DNA from: Diplolepis rosae | Taxonomy: Eukaryota; Arthropoda; Insecta; Hymenoptera; Diplolepididae | Assembly (NCBI GenBank): GCA_030998225.1 | Contig: JAPYXD010000701.1 | Coordinates: forward strand, 11,206,501-11,270,500 | Direction: 5' to 3' | Length of the DNA stretch: 64,000 bases | Shown: positions 44,740 through 56,460 of the stretch, in pieces | Position numbering within the stretch: position 1 is the first letter of the stretch | Layout: every line of letters begins with the position of its first letter | Program-made: the position numbers and the translations under genes | Notes under the pieces: generated by a model | Databases searched by the model: none | Seen by the model: the letters and a program-made list of their open reading frames with translations, nothing else | What the model was told of the DNA's origin: nothing

Positions 44740-45430
44740 GGGAACGGATTATTGCAACCTTCCCTGCCAGATATGCAACCTCCCAGGCCGGGCCCAGATC
44801 AACGGCGACGTTTTATCCAAAATCAGGATCAAATTGGGGAATTCCTGCACAGGTGATAATAGAGAAAGAGGATCTGAAAGTAATTTAAATCTATACTCGT
44901 TTTTACGAAATTCTTGACCACTATTATTTGAGTGTAGTTGCTTGATAGCCAAGAGCGGTCATATTTCCGAGGGTGACGAGAGGATTGGATGAACGGGAAC
45001 GCAGAGGTCCGTAAAAGTCTGTGCGCAAGGGTGGTACACGGGTCATAACGTGCGTATTTCTCATATCGCGCGTTCGTTGATACTTTTTTCCCCGTGTTGC
45101 GAGTGGTTGGTAAGGGTGCGACGGCTATAAATTTTACTGCGTAATATTGTTTAACTGCAAACAGTATACTAACGCCCTTCACCCTCGCGAAGGAATGATT
45201 TAGACTGGTCACCCTGTGAGTTTCTACTTCCGAGCTTCAAAATCCTAGCATCTTCTTTCCTCTTTTCCCACAGCGAGTACATTCACTAACCACCAAGCCT
45301 AAGCAAGAGAGGCCTTGAAAGGTCGTCTCTTGAATTCCACGGGAGCTCCGATGCTTCATAGTCGGTGTGAAGCGAATGAGACATTACTTTCGCCGTTGAG
45401 CTACGAGAGGGGAGGTCAGTTATGAAAAAA
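44740..45430. other. Unique GC-richer block
   Basis: Non-repetitive sequence with two overlapping minus-strand frames (44749-44952, 44829-45212) that have no recognisable domain. It contains CpG-rich patches (ACGTGCGTATTTCTCATATC GCGCG) and could be regulatory or a non-coding exon of an unidentified gene. Confidence 0.25.
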
Positions 45431-45634
45431 TACGGGATGAAAATGCGGATAAAGCTCTCTACCAAGCTGGTAGTCTATATTATAGGATATAAAATCGTCG
45501 GGCATATCAGAGACATGATTCGACGTATTAGATTTTTCATTCTGATTAGAAGTTAATTTTATGTATTTAGAAATATATGAACCGCGCATTTTTAAAGGGA
45601 TTTCAGCCACTACTTTAGGGACTGAATTGCGTTT

Positions 45635-46240
45635 TGGCAAACTTTATCGGAGACGAAAAAGTAAGGACAAGTTCGTTAACCAGTCACATCCCACCAAAAT
45701 TGTTAATATAAGAGCATTTTTTGTGTTTTTGAAAAAAAGTTTTTGAATAAGTACAAAATTGTATTAGTGATTTTTGATAGTAATCATAAATCTCTACTAA
45801 TTACCATAATAACATTTTTCGATTAAACTCAAATTAGAAAAATTAGAGTATGTTAAAACTTGAAAAAAGTCAATATCTAAATTCCATATTCCAGTTAAAT
45901 TATATGAGATACGAAGAAACGTTATCATACGAAATTACTTACTACAAAAAGATTTACAAATTCGAATCGCTACATTTTTTTTGTGCTGCATATTTGTCTT
46001 TTTAATTTAAAAAAATACTATTGAAAATCGAAAATTCAATTTTTTAACAATAATATGTGAAATACGAAAACAACGTAAATTTGCAAAATGCTTCGTGTCA
46101 ATAAGATTTACAAATTTTTTCTGTCATAGTTTCCGATAAAACGTATATTTTTCATTTTTATTTCAAAAAATACGATTAAAATTTTAAAATTCCATTATTC
46201 AAACAAAATATGTGACATACGAAATAAACGTATACTAGCA
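45635..46240 (+). mobile_element. DINE-1/HINE-like element, copy 3 (truncated)
   Basis: It begins within the core (ACTTTATCGGAGACGAAAAA) and keeps three ~150-bp units with the GAGATACGAAGAAACGTTAT-type landmark at about 45893, 46050 and 46203. The GTCT microsatellite end and the GC hairpin end are both missing. Confidence 0.65.
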
Positions 46241-46789
46241 TTAATTCTATAAACGAATATGAATTTTTGAACACATAAATTATTGCAAAACTAAGTGGTC
46301 CGTAGTTGTTTTCAACTATGTGATAATTTCGTATCTACTAATTCCTGAAATAGAAAAAATTAGCGAATTCCTGCAGGGAACGATAACCTATTCGCTATGA
46401 ATAATAACTAACTTTTGTGGTAAGATCTCCTTCACGGTAAAAAGAGACATAATAAAATAGATGAGTATATAAGATTAGTGGTAAGATAATTAAGGATGAG
46501 GTAAGAAATAGTAGTTTAACTCCAATTTTCATAGACGGGAATAGCATTACGAATGATAATGACGTTAAATATGGCTCTCCTATTTCGAAAACCATCCTCT
46601 TTAAAAGACATAGAATTTTTAGACGTCATTTTGAATTGATGAAAAGTGTAAACAAAATGCATTTAAAAAAAAGATTTTCCGGCCATAATGAATTTCGTCA
46701 GCGTCGAACCATCAAACGCTGTTGTTTTAACTAACATCAGTGCTGTGCATGAAATCATTAAAGTGAATCGACATGTAACAAAAAAATAC

Positions 46790-48255
46790 CTTTATTTCTC
46801 AACGTAGTCTTCTTTTAGCTTGATACACTCTTCCCAGCGATGTTCCATAGCTTCGACACCCTGTTTATAGTGAGAACCGTCGAGCTCCTCGAAATAGCCA
46901 TTAACCGCAGAATCCACCTCTTTATTTTTGGCAAATCTTTACCACCGAGTCATAGATTTTGGCCTTCGCGATAGCGGATGTGTGAACTGGAGCATTGTCT
47001 TGATGAAACAACACTTTCTTTTTCGCCAAATGCGGCCATTGTTTTAACTGTTCCTTCGTCTCAGGTGTGAAGTGATGGACCTGTGTTTCATCCATGGATA
47101 GTAATCGCCACCAAAAATCAGCTTTATTGCTGTGATATATTACCAAACACTCGATTGAAACGTCCTGATGTTTTTTTAGATTGTGAGCAAACGCGGCACA
47201 CATCTTGCGCATTTTTAGTCGACGGTAATTCAATACTATTTTGCAAATTCTCTTCACCGGTTCTGTCGTGGTCACCTCAATACTTTATTGTTATAAACGC
47301 AGCAGCAGACTCGCTCAGAGCAGCGATGTACAGCACTCTTTCAAATGCCTACACAATGTTTGATAGCTCGCGCACTTTTAGTCGACGGTCATCCAATATC
47401 ATTTTGCGAATTCTCTTCACCATTTCTGTCGTGGTCACCTCAATACTTTATTGTTGTAAACGCAGCAGCAGACTCCCTCAGAGCAGCGATGTACAGCACT
47501 CTTTCAAATGCCTACACAATGTTTGATAGCTCGCGCACTTTTAGTCGACGGTCATCCAATATCATTTTGCGAATTCTCTTCACCATTTCTGTCGTGGTCA
47601 CCTCAATACTTTATTGTTGTAAACGCAGCAGCAGACTCCCTCAGAGCAGCGATGTACAGCACTCTTTCAAATGCCTACACAATGTTTGATAGCTCGCGCA
47701 CTTTTAGTCGACGGTCATCCAATATCATTTTGCGAATTCTCTTCACCATTTCTGTCGTGGTCACTTCAATACTTTATTGTTGTAAACGCAGGAGCAAACT
47801 CCCTCAGAGCAGCGATGTACAGCACGTTTTGAAATGCCTACACAATGTTTGATAGCTCGCGCACTTTTAGTCGACGGTCATCCAATATCATTTTGCGAAT
47901 TCTCTTCACTACTTCTGTCGTGGTCACTTCAATACTTTATTGTTGTAAACGCAGGAGCAAACTCCCTCAGAGCAGCGATGTACAGCACTTTTTGAAATGC
48001 CTACACAATGTTTGATAGCTCGCGCACTTTTAGTCGACGGTCATCCAATATCATTTTGCGAATTCTCTTCACCATTTCTGTCGTGGTCACCTCAATACTT
48101 TATTGTTGTAAACGAAGGAGCAGACTCCCCCAAAATAGAATATAGCTTGGCTTTGATATTGGCTGGGCTGAGACCTTTCAAATGGAAGAATTGTATCGCA
48201 TAAGGATGACCAATTTCATGCATGTTTACAAATTCACTGAGAGCGTTCACCATCA
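46790..48255 (-). pseudogene. mariner transposase pseudogene with internal tandem amplification
   Basis: The minus strand contains the recognisable parts of a mariner transposase. An N-terminus near 48252 (MVNALSEFVNMHEIGHPYAI, then HLKGLSPANIKAKLYSILGE) leads to SAPSFTTIKYWGDHDRNGEE. The linker and second helix-turn-helix (ILDDRRLKVREL-like) follow. The catalytic part includes SMDETQVHHFTPETKEQLKQ and KKVLFHQDNAPVHTSAIAKA (first two Asp of the DDD triad). The C-terminus is FEELDGSHYKQGVEAMEHRW, with the stop near 46805. A 163-bp stretch in the N-terminal half is repeated 5-6 times and frameshifts are present, so it is inactive. I could not identify its TIRs. Confidence 0.8.
47207..48135 (-). 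repeat. 163-bp tandem array inside the mariner pseudogene, about 5.7 units
   Basis: The landmark GTCGTGGTCAC recurs every 163 bp from about 47264 to 48079. Units 2 and 3 share CAGCAGACTCCCTCAG and ACTCTTTCAAATG; units 4 and 5 share GGAGCAAACTCCCTCAG and a TTTTGAAATG variant. The array therefore has an internal pairing pattern. Each unit corresponds to transposase coding sequence around the second helix-turn-helix. Confidence 0.9.
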
Positions 48256-48276
48256 ATTAACCTTTTAGCTGCGGGG

Positions 48277-48296
48277 GTGGTCGATATATCGACCAC
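48277..48296. repeat. Perfect 20-bp palindrome
   Basis: GTGGTCGATATATCGACCAC is identical to its reverse complement. It lies about 25 bases beyond the inferred start codon of the mariner pseudogene. Confidence 0.95.
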
Positions 48297-48299
48297 TCA

Positions 48300-49095
48300 A
48301 GAGGCACAAAACATTTAATGTTTTTAGGCAAAATTTGATGTTTTGAATACGTCAAAAATAGTTATAAAATTCCTTGAAACACTGTTCGAAATTTCATTTC
48401 TAGTAGAAGCGAAGATTTCTGAATGTTTTCCTACGTAATTTGATGGACTAAATACGAAAAAATCACTGAGGTATCCTTGACCTTCAAAATATACTATCAA
48501 GGTCACATTTCATTTTTTGCATAAGCGAAAGTTGGAGATGGCTTTCCAGCGTCACTGATGCGCTAAAAATGGGAAAAACAGTGAAAAAAATCCTCAAAGC
48601 ATCTTTGATCTTGAAAATGTCTATTTCGAGGCGAAATTTTAGTTTCCAGCACAAACAGAGTGAGCTTCAACCTCATATCTGAAGGTCACATAAAATAATG
48701 CGGCATTCATTCTCAGCATGATTTAAGATCAACGATGTGAACGCGAGATTTTTTTTTTGCTATTTCGTTCTGGGAGTTGGTACATCTTTGTGTTGTTTAC
48801 GTTTTTACGCATTCAGCGCAGTAAACTACGTACGAAAACCTTCTCAAAACTCGGCTCATACTATAAATGAAATTTGACCTTGAAATAGAGATTTTCAAGG
48901 TCAAGGGTGTCTGCGGGAATTTTTAAAATATTTTTTACGTATTCAACGCGTGAAATTACATAGAAATACCCTCTGAAAAAAACCTTCATGACAAATGAGA
49001 CTAATTTTTTACATTGCTGTCAAACAAATACTAAACAACGCAGCGTCTTCAAACTTCTAAATAAATCTGAAAACGAGACAGAAGATTCATTATAT
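48300..49095. other. Old repeat with recurring TCAAGGTCA-type words
   Basis: TATCAAGGTCACATTTCA (48490), TTTGATCTTGAAAATGTC (48604), TGACCTTGAAATAGAGATTT TCAAGGTCAAGG (48875-48905) and GAACACGTAA-like words recur in both orientations. It looks like a decayed repeat. TCAAGGTCA also equals the FTZ-F1 site, probably by chance. Confidence 0.3.
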
Positions 49096-49096
49096 G

Positions 49097-49559
49097 CACT
49101 GAAAAAATAGTACAGCTAAGAGAACTATATTTTGGTCCTCAGAAACAGAAAATATTGCTATCAGACCAATGCTACGGTATGGTTCTCAGAACTATACGAG
49201 TATAGATGAGACAGCTATACAAGTTCGTTGATATGACAATACCATGTATAGCGATCGTAAACAAAATATTATGCCATCGTTATCGTTCTTGTGAATTTTC
49301 GCGTGTTATAAAACAATACGCGATACGCAAAAATGATCTTTCAAAGAAAGAAAAAATGCTCCAAACAAATTGACAAACGCTTTGAAAAAACGCCTTGCAA
49401 AAATGACTCTTCTTTCTCATTTCGAGGTTAGAGTCGCATGCATGCGAAGCAATGTATAGGTCGCGCGGCAAATCAGTATAGTTGTCTCACCTATACCGCA
49501 TGGGTCGAGACACTATATACCGGTATAGGTCGAACAGCTATACTGTTTTTTTCCGTGTG
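49097..49559. mobile_element. MITE, ~463 bp, CACTGAAAAAATAGTACAGCT ends
   Basis: The left end CACTGAAAAAATAGTACAGC pairs with the right end GCTATACTGTTTTTTTCCGTG. Internal words CTATACCGGTATAG and TATAGCTGT recur in both orientations. Confidence 0.6.
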
Positions 49560-49599
49560 GTCCTGGAATCTAAGATTCTGTCAGTTGAAAATAAAAATA

Positions 49600-50189
49600 T
49601 TCAAAATTTTATATACTTATTAAAAATATCAATATTTAGTCCATAGACAAAGGAATTTTTATTTCGATAAATATTTTTTTTATAGCCAAAAAATGAGCGT
49701 TTTATTGAAGCAAAACTTAAACTTTGACTTTGCACATCCGCCGTTTTGTGAAAAATCAAGATTTTTCCTTAAGGAAATACGACATTAATCGTTGAATCAT
49801 TCTTCATCATAACAACTCAAACTCACACACTGCGCGTCAAACAATTAAATATTTAAGACAGTCCAGATTTATCGCCAAATTATTCCTGAGTGCAATAAGT
49901 GCTTTACTGATTGGTTAAAACGAATAAAAAGTGTACAGAATAGAAAGGCGGATATTTTGAAAAACAATCAAGCAGTCTGATTGATTGTAAAATGTTTTTT
50001 TTATTGCTTAGATTAAACTTTTCGAGTGCCCCTCGTATAATGCTGTTTTGAGTATCAAAAACTTAATTTTGAAACGCTATAATTTTTTGTTGAATCGAGC
50101 AAAGTACTTGGTTATTATTTATACAGAAAAATGTTTATATGATTTAGTAAATATTATTCCTATTGGCGAGTCATAAAGTGCATTTTATC
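49600..50189. other. AT-rich, nothing recognised
   Basis: No gene, RNA or clear repeat. The last 40 bases lead into the one-arm foldback copy. Confidence 0.5.
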
Positions 50190-50361
50190 GCCCCCTGTGG
50201 AGCAAATAAATACATTTTTTGACCCACCAGTAGGAAAAAAATTGTATGCGACACGAATAAAAACATTTATTTTATTCGCGTGATTGTTACCCTTCCTTTG
50301 CTCGGGCATCAAACATCACACTTGCAAAATAAACTTTTTTCTCCTTAGTTGCACAATATAC
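50190..50361. mobile_element. One-arm copy of the AGTATATT foldback element
   Basis: TTTTTTGACCCACCAGTAGG..GCGACACGAATAAA..GCTCGGGCATCAAA..TTAGTTGCACAATATACT matches the right arm of the 53952-54651 element. The other arm is missing. Confidence 0.65.
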
Positions 50362-50779
50362 TATTGTTTGACAAAGTGTAACTGCAGCCAATATTGTAAT
50401 TGGTCAATCAACAAAATTAATTTTGTCAAGTCAAATAAACATTTTTTTCGAATTGATTAAAAGTTTTTTGCAAATAACGAAATACTCTGGAAAAATTCAT
50501 TGAATTTTTTCAATCATTTGAACACATTAAAAGGTTTTGGTTTGTTAAACTAAAATTTGTTTAATTCAAGCACTTTTTGAATGACCACATACAAACAGCT
50601 TATTATCTCCCCTTGTCATTTATGATCCATACTGACGCATTCCATTTTTCCGCCTAGGTATATGATTGCCATCTATCCGAGCGCTTAACTAGCTTTTAAC
50701 GTGGTTTTCCGCTGTGAGCTTGTCCTAACATGCTTTTCAAACTATTAAGGATTCTAAAACATACTTATGATGGTTTTGA

Positions 50780-51150
50780 GTAAAGGTATCTTAAATTGTA
50801 AAAAATGTACTGAATTTTTTCTTAATATTATGAAACTCAACTAAATTTTCATAAAATGTATCTTAAAATTACCAAACTATAACAGAATTTTTATAAAATT
50901 TATTATAAAATTACGAAATTGTAATAAAAATTGCAGTCACACGTAACTGCATAAAACTCCAGTTACCCAAAATGTAAAATTAATCTTTTTATAAGTTTCA
51001 GAATTCCCAGATGTAAGTATATTTAAAACTTTGTAACTAAAAATTACGAAATTATTTCTTAAATTTACTTGAAAGTAACTGAATTTTCTGTTTTTCTATC
51101 TTAATTGTACAAAACTGAAACTAAATAAAACTCCAGTTATGTGTTTCGGG
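50780..51150. repeat. Dispersed repeat S, copy 2 (inverted)
   Basis: ACGTAACTGCATAAAACTCC AGTTACCC and GTTTCAGAATTCCCAGATG are the complements of copy 1 words. It ends in another AAAACTCCAGTTATGTG near 51140. Confidence 0.5.
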
Positions 51151-51576
51151 GAAAATAGTCGTTTGTGATAAAATAAGTAAGTAAAGTAAGTAATTTTTGG
51201 CGTAGAAACCGAATCCAGGCTCAGAATTGCTCCAGCACGTCAGGTTTTTGAGTAATCCTAACCTAAAAGTGCGGAAAACACGGTTTTTTGCTTTATTTGA
51301 GCACCCATAACTTCGCGAATTTGTATTATTTTTCAAATCTGAAAAAACCACTAAAAAAGCTACTTTTCAGCTTTCCATTTCACTAATTATATTTATGATT
51401 TAAACTTCTATAACCAGAAATATCGCCAATTGAAAAAAAAATTGCAGGTTTCGCAATGAGCGACATATGAAGGGACAAACTTATAGGATGTCAAATTTGT
51501 TATTTTATCAATTGGCGATATCTCTGTTATCAATGATAGATATAAAACGTGAAAAAGGTAAAAAAGAATGGCAAAC

Positions 51577-51606
51577 GTTTCGGCCACATATAGGGGTCCT
51601 TTTCAG
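51577..51606 (-). ncRNA. Decayed hammerhead-like core, left arm
   Basis: The minus strand reads CTGAAAAGGACCCC...GTGGCCGAAAC. The GAAAC half is kept, but CTGANGA is mutated to CTGAAAA, so self-cleavage is not expected. Confidence 0.3.
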
Positions 51607-51755
51607 TGCCATAAATTATAAATTTCAAAATTTTTGAGAAAGATTAAAATATAGGAAATAATTAAAATAACGAACTCATGATTTTTATTATATTAATTAT
51701 TCTATATATTGTAATCTTTCACAGAAATTTTGAATTAATTTTATAATTTATGCCA

Positions 51756-51786
51756 CTGAAGAGGGCCCCATATATGTGTTCAAAAT
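51756..51786 (+). ncRNA. Decayed hammerhead-like core, right arm
   Basis: CTGAAGAGGGCCCC is kept but the GGCCGAAAC half has become GTTCAAAAT. It is the mirror partner of 51577-51606, with damage in the other half. Confidence 0.3.
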
Positions 51787-52399
51787 GTTTGCCATGCTTT
51801 TTTAGATTTTTTACGTTTTATTATATCTATCATTGATAATTTTTAAATTAAGAAAATAAAAAGAAACTCACCCTATGCCAAAACAACAAAAAATGAATAC
51901 AAATTCTATTTTTTACAGTGTATCTTTATTAATTCCATTTTGATTCAATTCAATTTGTCTCGAAGTTGCACTTTACTCTTAGATTTCTGATTAAGGTTTT
52001 AATTTCGTAGTTATTACTATTTTAAATATTAATATCAAATGAAACAATTCTTCATATTTTATGTAAATAGCACATTTTGTAGCAAAATTTAGTTTCAGAT
52101 CGAAACAAATCTTTATTCTCTCCAGATTTAAATCATTGAAACTCACAAAGAATCAGCGACTATTCGTAGATTATCAGTGAGTTTTACTGATGTAAATTAA
52201 AAGTTTATTTTTTCTGTAAAAAATTGTGTGCACAAATGAACTCGATTTATAAAAAAGAATATAAGAAAATTTTTCTGCGAATAATTTGAAAAAAAAAAAA
52301 ATTTCAAGATAGTGAAGTTGTCTGAAGAAAAGGTTGAATAGAAAAGTCCCCGAGAGAACTTTAGCAGGTTAAATACAGGTCCATTCTGTTTGCTACAAG

Positions 52400-52850
52400 T
52401 TGAGTATTCAGGGGTTTTGGGGGTGATACCGGGGATGGGTTCTGGTCTAGCAGTACAGTGCGGCACGACGACGATAACGGCGGGAGAGTGGTTAATGATT
52501 CAAGGGTGGAATTTCGCAATGCTAAAATATTAAGCATATAAACCTTTCAGTCTATCTTTCTGGTTATCTTTGTCTCTCTTCACTGCCGACGGCCCTCTCT
52601 CACGCGTCGTTTCGCACGCGCACACGACGCTTAGCCCTCGCCGGTTCATCAATATTTCTCTTTGCTCATTGTTCTTGTACAATATAGGCAAGCCTATAGT
52701 AAGCCTTGACAAGAGAACACGACACGGCTGCGATCGCGGATGGGAAATGACATGGCTAATTTTCCAACATCCGACGGATGTCCTGCGAGAAGTCGCGTTG
52801 TGTCGCCCTCAACCTCGCACAAGAATTCAGATACAGAACTAAGCGTTAAT
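52400..52850. other. Unique CpG-rich island
   Basis: GCGGCACGACGACGATAACG GCGGG and CACGCGTCGTTTCGCACGCG lie in an otherwise AT-rich region. A 90-codon plus-strand frame (52570-52842) and an opposing frame have no domain. It is a candidate promoter or non-coding exon. Confidence 0.3.
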
Positions 52851-53149
52851 TGATTTAAAGATAATCCAGCGGTCAGTCTCTATATTCAAAATAATTGTGG
52901 TAAATAAAGTTCATATAAAACCTAAAAGTTCAAAACAAGGTGCAACAAGTCCAAAATAAACCGGATTGAGTTTAAAAATTTAAAAATACGTTCTTTTTGA
53001 CAAATTCATCCAGAACTTTAGTTTTTTCCGCATGATTATGAAATGAATAAAAATATTATAATAATAAGTTATACAAAATTATATTTATAATTCATATTAA
53101 TTTCAAATTGAATTTGAACCCGTATCACTACAACCTTAAATTCCCCTCA

Positions 53150-53400
53150 ATGTCCAAACAAAAGTACAATTCAAAATCTCAAGAATCCTAAACCGTTCGA
53201 ATCCTCAAAATAAAGAAAGAAAAAAAAGGAAAGGGTTTTGGAAGGTCGCTTTCTTTTTTCTTTCCTTCTTTTTTGTTGGTTTTTCTTATGTTTGTTTATT
53301 TTGGGTAATATTTTTCGGTCCAAATTTGGTCGTTTTTTTTTGTATTTTGAGGATTCGAACGGTTTCGGATTCTTGTGATTTTGAATCATATTAATTTCTT
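53150..53400. mobile_element. Foldback element P-like, copy 2
   Basis: The arms TCAAAATCTCAAGAATCC..GTTCGAATCCTCAAAAT and ATTTTGAGGATTCGAACGG..TTTTGAATC pair over about 60 bp. The centre matches the 10.7-10.9 kb element (CCTTCTTTTTTGTTGGTTTT, GGTCCAAATTTGGTCGTTTT). Confidence 0.65.
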
Positions 53401-53404
53401 ATTG

Positions 53405-53460
53405 TTTTGGCATAGGGTCAATTTCTTCTTATTTTCTTCATTTGAAAATTATTATGAATT
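53405..53460. repeat. Short dispersed repeat TTTTGGCATAGGGTCARTTTC
   Basis: TTTTGGCATAGGGTCAATTT CTTCTTATTTTCTTCATT recurs at 62620-62680 and, inverted, at 51838-51895 beside the 51.5-kb foldback, so it is probably a terminal piece of that family. Confidence 0.6.
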
Positions 53461-53951
53461 ATTATTTTTAACATACGAACATTATCTATTTAAACAATTT
53501 TATTTTTAGATGATCATTTTGTGATATCAATCAACCCCGATTTTTTTTTGAAATTGCAAGGTTTCAATGAATAAGAGCTGTTTTTTCGAGAAAAATATTT
53601 TTAATTACATTAACATTAAGAATCTTATATTATTATATATATTTTAAAAAATAGACGCGGTAAAGTTGTCAAGAATCTTCTTTCCAAAACAATAAACTAT
53701 CATTTATTGAAATCCTATTAATTTTTAAAAGTTGGTGAATAGCAATATCAATAAAAATTCATTCATAAATAAAAGTTTTCAAATAAATAATTTCTGTATG
53801 TTCTAATTTTGTTAACAAAAACTATTCTTCAAATACATCTAAATTTTATTAATTCAAAATAATTGACATTTGGCATAGGTTGACGTAAATAAAACTGAAA
53901 AATCGAGTCTAATGATGATAAAACACTACAGAATTGGATGAGAAAATTAAC

Positions 53952-54651
53952 AGTATATTATGCAAGAAGGGAGAAAAAAGTTTATTTTGCGTGAGGGCAG
54001 CAGTCACACGAGTAAAATAAATGTTTCTCCCGTGTTGCACACGATTTTTTTTCTACTGGGGGGTCAAAAAATAGATTTTTTTTGACCCGTGCGGGGAAAA
54101 ATAGATTTTTATGCTACAAGGGAGGAAGAGGATGATTCTGACGAGTGTGTAATTGTGCACCGCATTCTCATTCATGCACAGAAATGGCTACTTCTTTTGC
54201 CTAAAACGCGGAAAGAAAATCCCCTTTTTGCGGTAAACACGAAAAATGCCACTCAGAAGATTCGACAGAGACAATTTTGCACCAATTGTAGGTTTTCACA
54301 ATGATGAAGTTGGCTGCAAAAAATGACCAAAAAATCACGGTGCTAACGCAAATCACGCAATTGTTCCCCCATATGCGGGAGGTATTGATAATTTCCACGG
54401 GAATTCTTAATAACTCCCGCATTTTTCCTGTGTACCTTAAAAAGGGGATTTTCTTCCCGCGTTTAAGGCAAAAAAAGTGGCCATTTCTGTGCATGCATAA
54501 GAAAAAATCCATTTTTTGACCGCCTGAGATAAACAAAATCGTGTGCGACAAGGAAAAAACATTATTTTTAATCGTACCGTTGTTACTTTGCTCGGGCATT
54601 AAAATTCACACTCGCAAAATAAATTTTTTTCCCCTAGTTGTACAATATACT
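53952..54651. mobile_element. 700-bp foldback element, terminus AGTATATTATGCAAGAAGGG
   Basis: The ends AGTATATTATGCAA..AAAAAAGTTTATTTTGCG and the inverted CGCAAAATAAATTTTTTTCC..TACAATATACT pair. Inner segments also pair (CATGCACAGAAATGGCTACT at 54173 with its complement near 54490; CGGAAAGAAAATCCCC). The arms approach 300 bp. Opposing open frames (54089-54304, 54201-54599, 54301-54519) are products of the inverted structure. One-arm relative at 50190-50361. Confidence 0.75.
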
Positions 54652-54659
54652 ATAACAAG

Positions 54660-55844
54660 GAATTGAATAACTTTAATTCCTCCCTCCCGTAAACCTGGGA
54701 AGCTGTTGAGTGAGGTTTTTTCTCTCTCGAGGAATCAAAACAATTCATTTTACACACAATCATCACTCATTCAACGCAATCAGCGAACGTCGACTGATTA
54801 TTTTTCTTTCACCAATTACAGGTATAGCAATAAATTGAAAAATGTAAGTAAAAAAAATATTTTTTTTTTGGATATGAAAATGATGCAATCTAAAATTGAC
54901 TTGCCTCTAAGCTGAACAATAATAAGTAATTGGTTAAATTGTGAAATGAGTAATCATTAACTAAATTAAATGATCAAACTTTAGAAAATGTAGTTTTATT
55001 CTAAGTCGAGAGTAACAGTACTAGTAGCTAATTTTCTCAGCGTGAAACTAAATCAATTTAAAATAGGGGGTGTACATTCAAGCCGATAAATCAAATGAAA
55101 TCGAGGTGGCTGCTAATCAGAGCAAATAGAAGCGCCGACGCGCACAAATCAAATCAAATTGTCAAATCCAACTATTCTACTGGAAAATAGTTAACAAAAA
55201 TCATTTTTTAAACATATCTTTTAATTCAATAAAAATCTCTTGGAATAAAAAAAGACTTAATTGCGGAAATTTTAAATAAGAATCCAAGAAAAATATAAAA
55301 AATGTATGTCCAAACATGTTTATACCTTTTCTACCCAATAAAATCGTTGTCATCAAACCGAATCAAATTTGGCTAGAATTTTAAAAACGTGATATATTTT
55401 TTAATGAATATTAAAATTAATCTAAAATTTACAATATTAAGATACAATCAAATATACTTTACTTAACCCTCGAGCTCTCGCATTATGAAAATCCTTCTCA
55501 CGATTCAGGAATTTAAACTTCAATACTTCCAAAAACAAGAAAATTATAGATTAAAAAAGAGGTTTTAAGAAATCATAAAATAGAGTTCAAAGGTAATAAA
55601 GCACAATATTGTAATTAAAAAAATATTTCACATGTTATAAATAAAGCAAGTTTGAGGTTAGGAACAACGTCAGTCCTGGAGGGTTAAAGTTAAATAGCTA
55701 CTTGAAATAATGTTATGAGTTTTGAGAAAAATGATCTTATGACCCAGCTTCGAAAAATATGCAATTGATCAAAGTGAAGATACTTGTTTTTTATCAACTC
55801 AAAGAACTGCTCCTTATTATTTATTCAAAATCCCTAAAACGAAG
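54660..55844. other. AT-rich, nothing recognised
   Basis: A patch at 55070-55160 (CCGATAAATCAAATGAAATC; GAAGCGCCGACGCGCAC) is slightly richer in GC. No coding or RNA signal. Confidence 0.5.
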
Positions 55845-55990
55845 GCCATAGACCAACGTGATTACGTGACCAAATATATAGGTGAATATATTCCTGTGAG
55901 ATTACTTTTTTGTGAACAAAATATCTTTTCAAAAAATTAGGAAATAGAATATAATACAATAAGGGACATCTGTCTGGTTCCTTTTTATAA
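55845..55990. repeat. Dispersed repeat Q, copy 3
   Basis: GCCATAGACCAACGTGATTA CGTGAC..GAGATTACTTTTTTGTGAAC..AAATATCTTTTCAAAAAATT. Confidence 0.5.
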
Positions 55991-56460
55991 ACATTTTTCA
56001 AAAAAGTGTTTTCACAGAAAATAATACTAAAAAATCTGCCCGCTTTCCGAGAACATTCTCATTTCGTGTGAAAATGCGACAGGCGACAAAAAATATTCAT
56101 ATTTAATTTCTTCGGAAAATAATTTTTTCGCAATTTTTACCCAAATAAAGCAAATAAACGTAGTTTATTATTCTCTCTACCATTTCCTAAAGTTCAACTA
56201 GAATATGGCCTTAAAGCTCTATCAGCCTTAAGGAACACATTATTTTCATCCAAATATTTCAATAAGGAAAAACAATTCTAGTCTTTATTTAAGTAAACGA
56301 TTTTGCATTTCAACGCTTATCTTGTATCTTACATATTTAGGTTAAAAAATTAAATTCTTAATTTTTAATAGTGTTTTTAAAATCAATACATAAAATATAC
56401 ATTCTGAAAAATCAGAAAATAGTTTTCGGTTTATCCGTAGCCATATGAGGCGTAAATAGA

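Larger units (their letters stand above)
51527..51840. mobile_element. Foldback element with hammerhead-like motif in each arm
   Basis: The arms TTATCAATGATAGATATAAA (51527) ... and ... TATATCTATCATTGATAA (51840) pair, and the pairing continues through GGCAAACGTTT/CAAAATGTTTGCC and CAGTGCCATAAATTATAAA. Each arm bears a copy of the CTGAARA..GGCCGAAACGTTTGCC motif, degenerate in both. Confidence 0.75.

Noticed and set aside
47520..48010. ACAATGT words as Doublesex sites relevant to bab regulation
   Set aside because: All lie inside the 163-bp mariner-derived repeat, about 25 kb upstream of bab. The motif is too short to argue from.
47083..48203. Series of similar ~114-codon plus-strand frames
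   Set aside because: They are the reverse complement of the 163-bp transposase repeat. The similarity comes from the tandem array, not from a protein family.
48490..48905. TCAAGGTCA words as FTZ-F1/SF-1 binding sites
   Set aside because: They recur as part of a decayed repeat in both orientations, so regulatory meaning is not supported.
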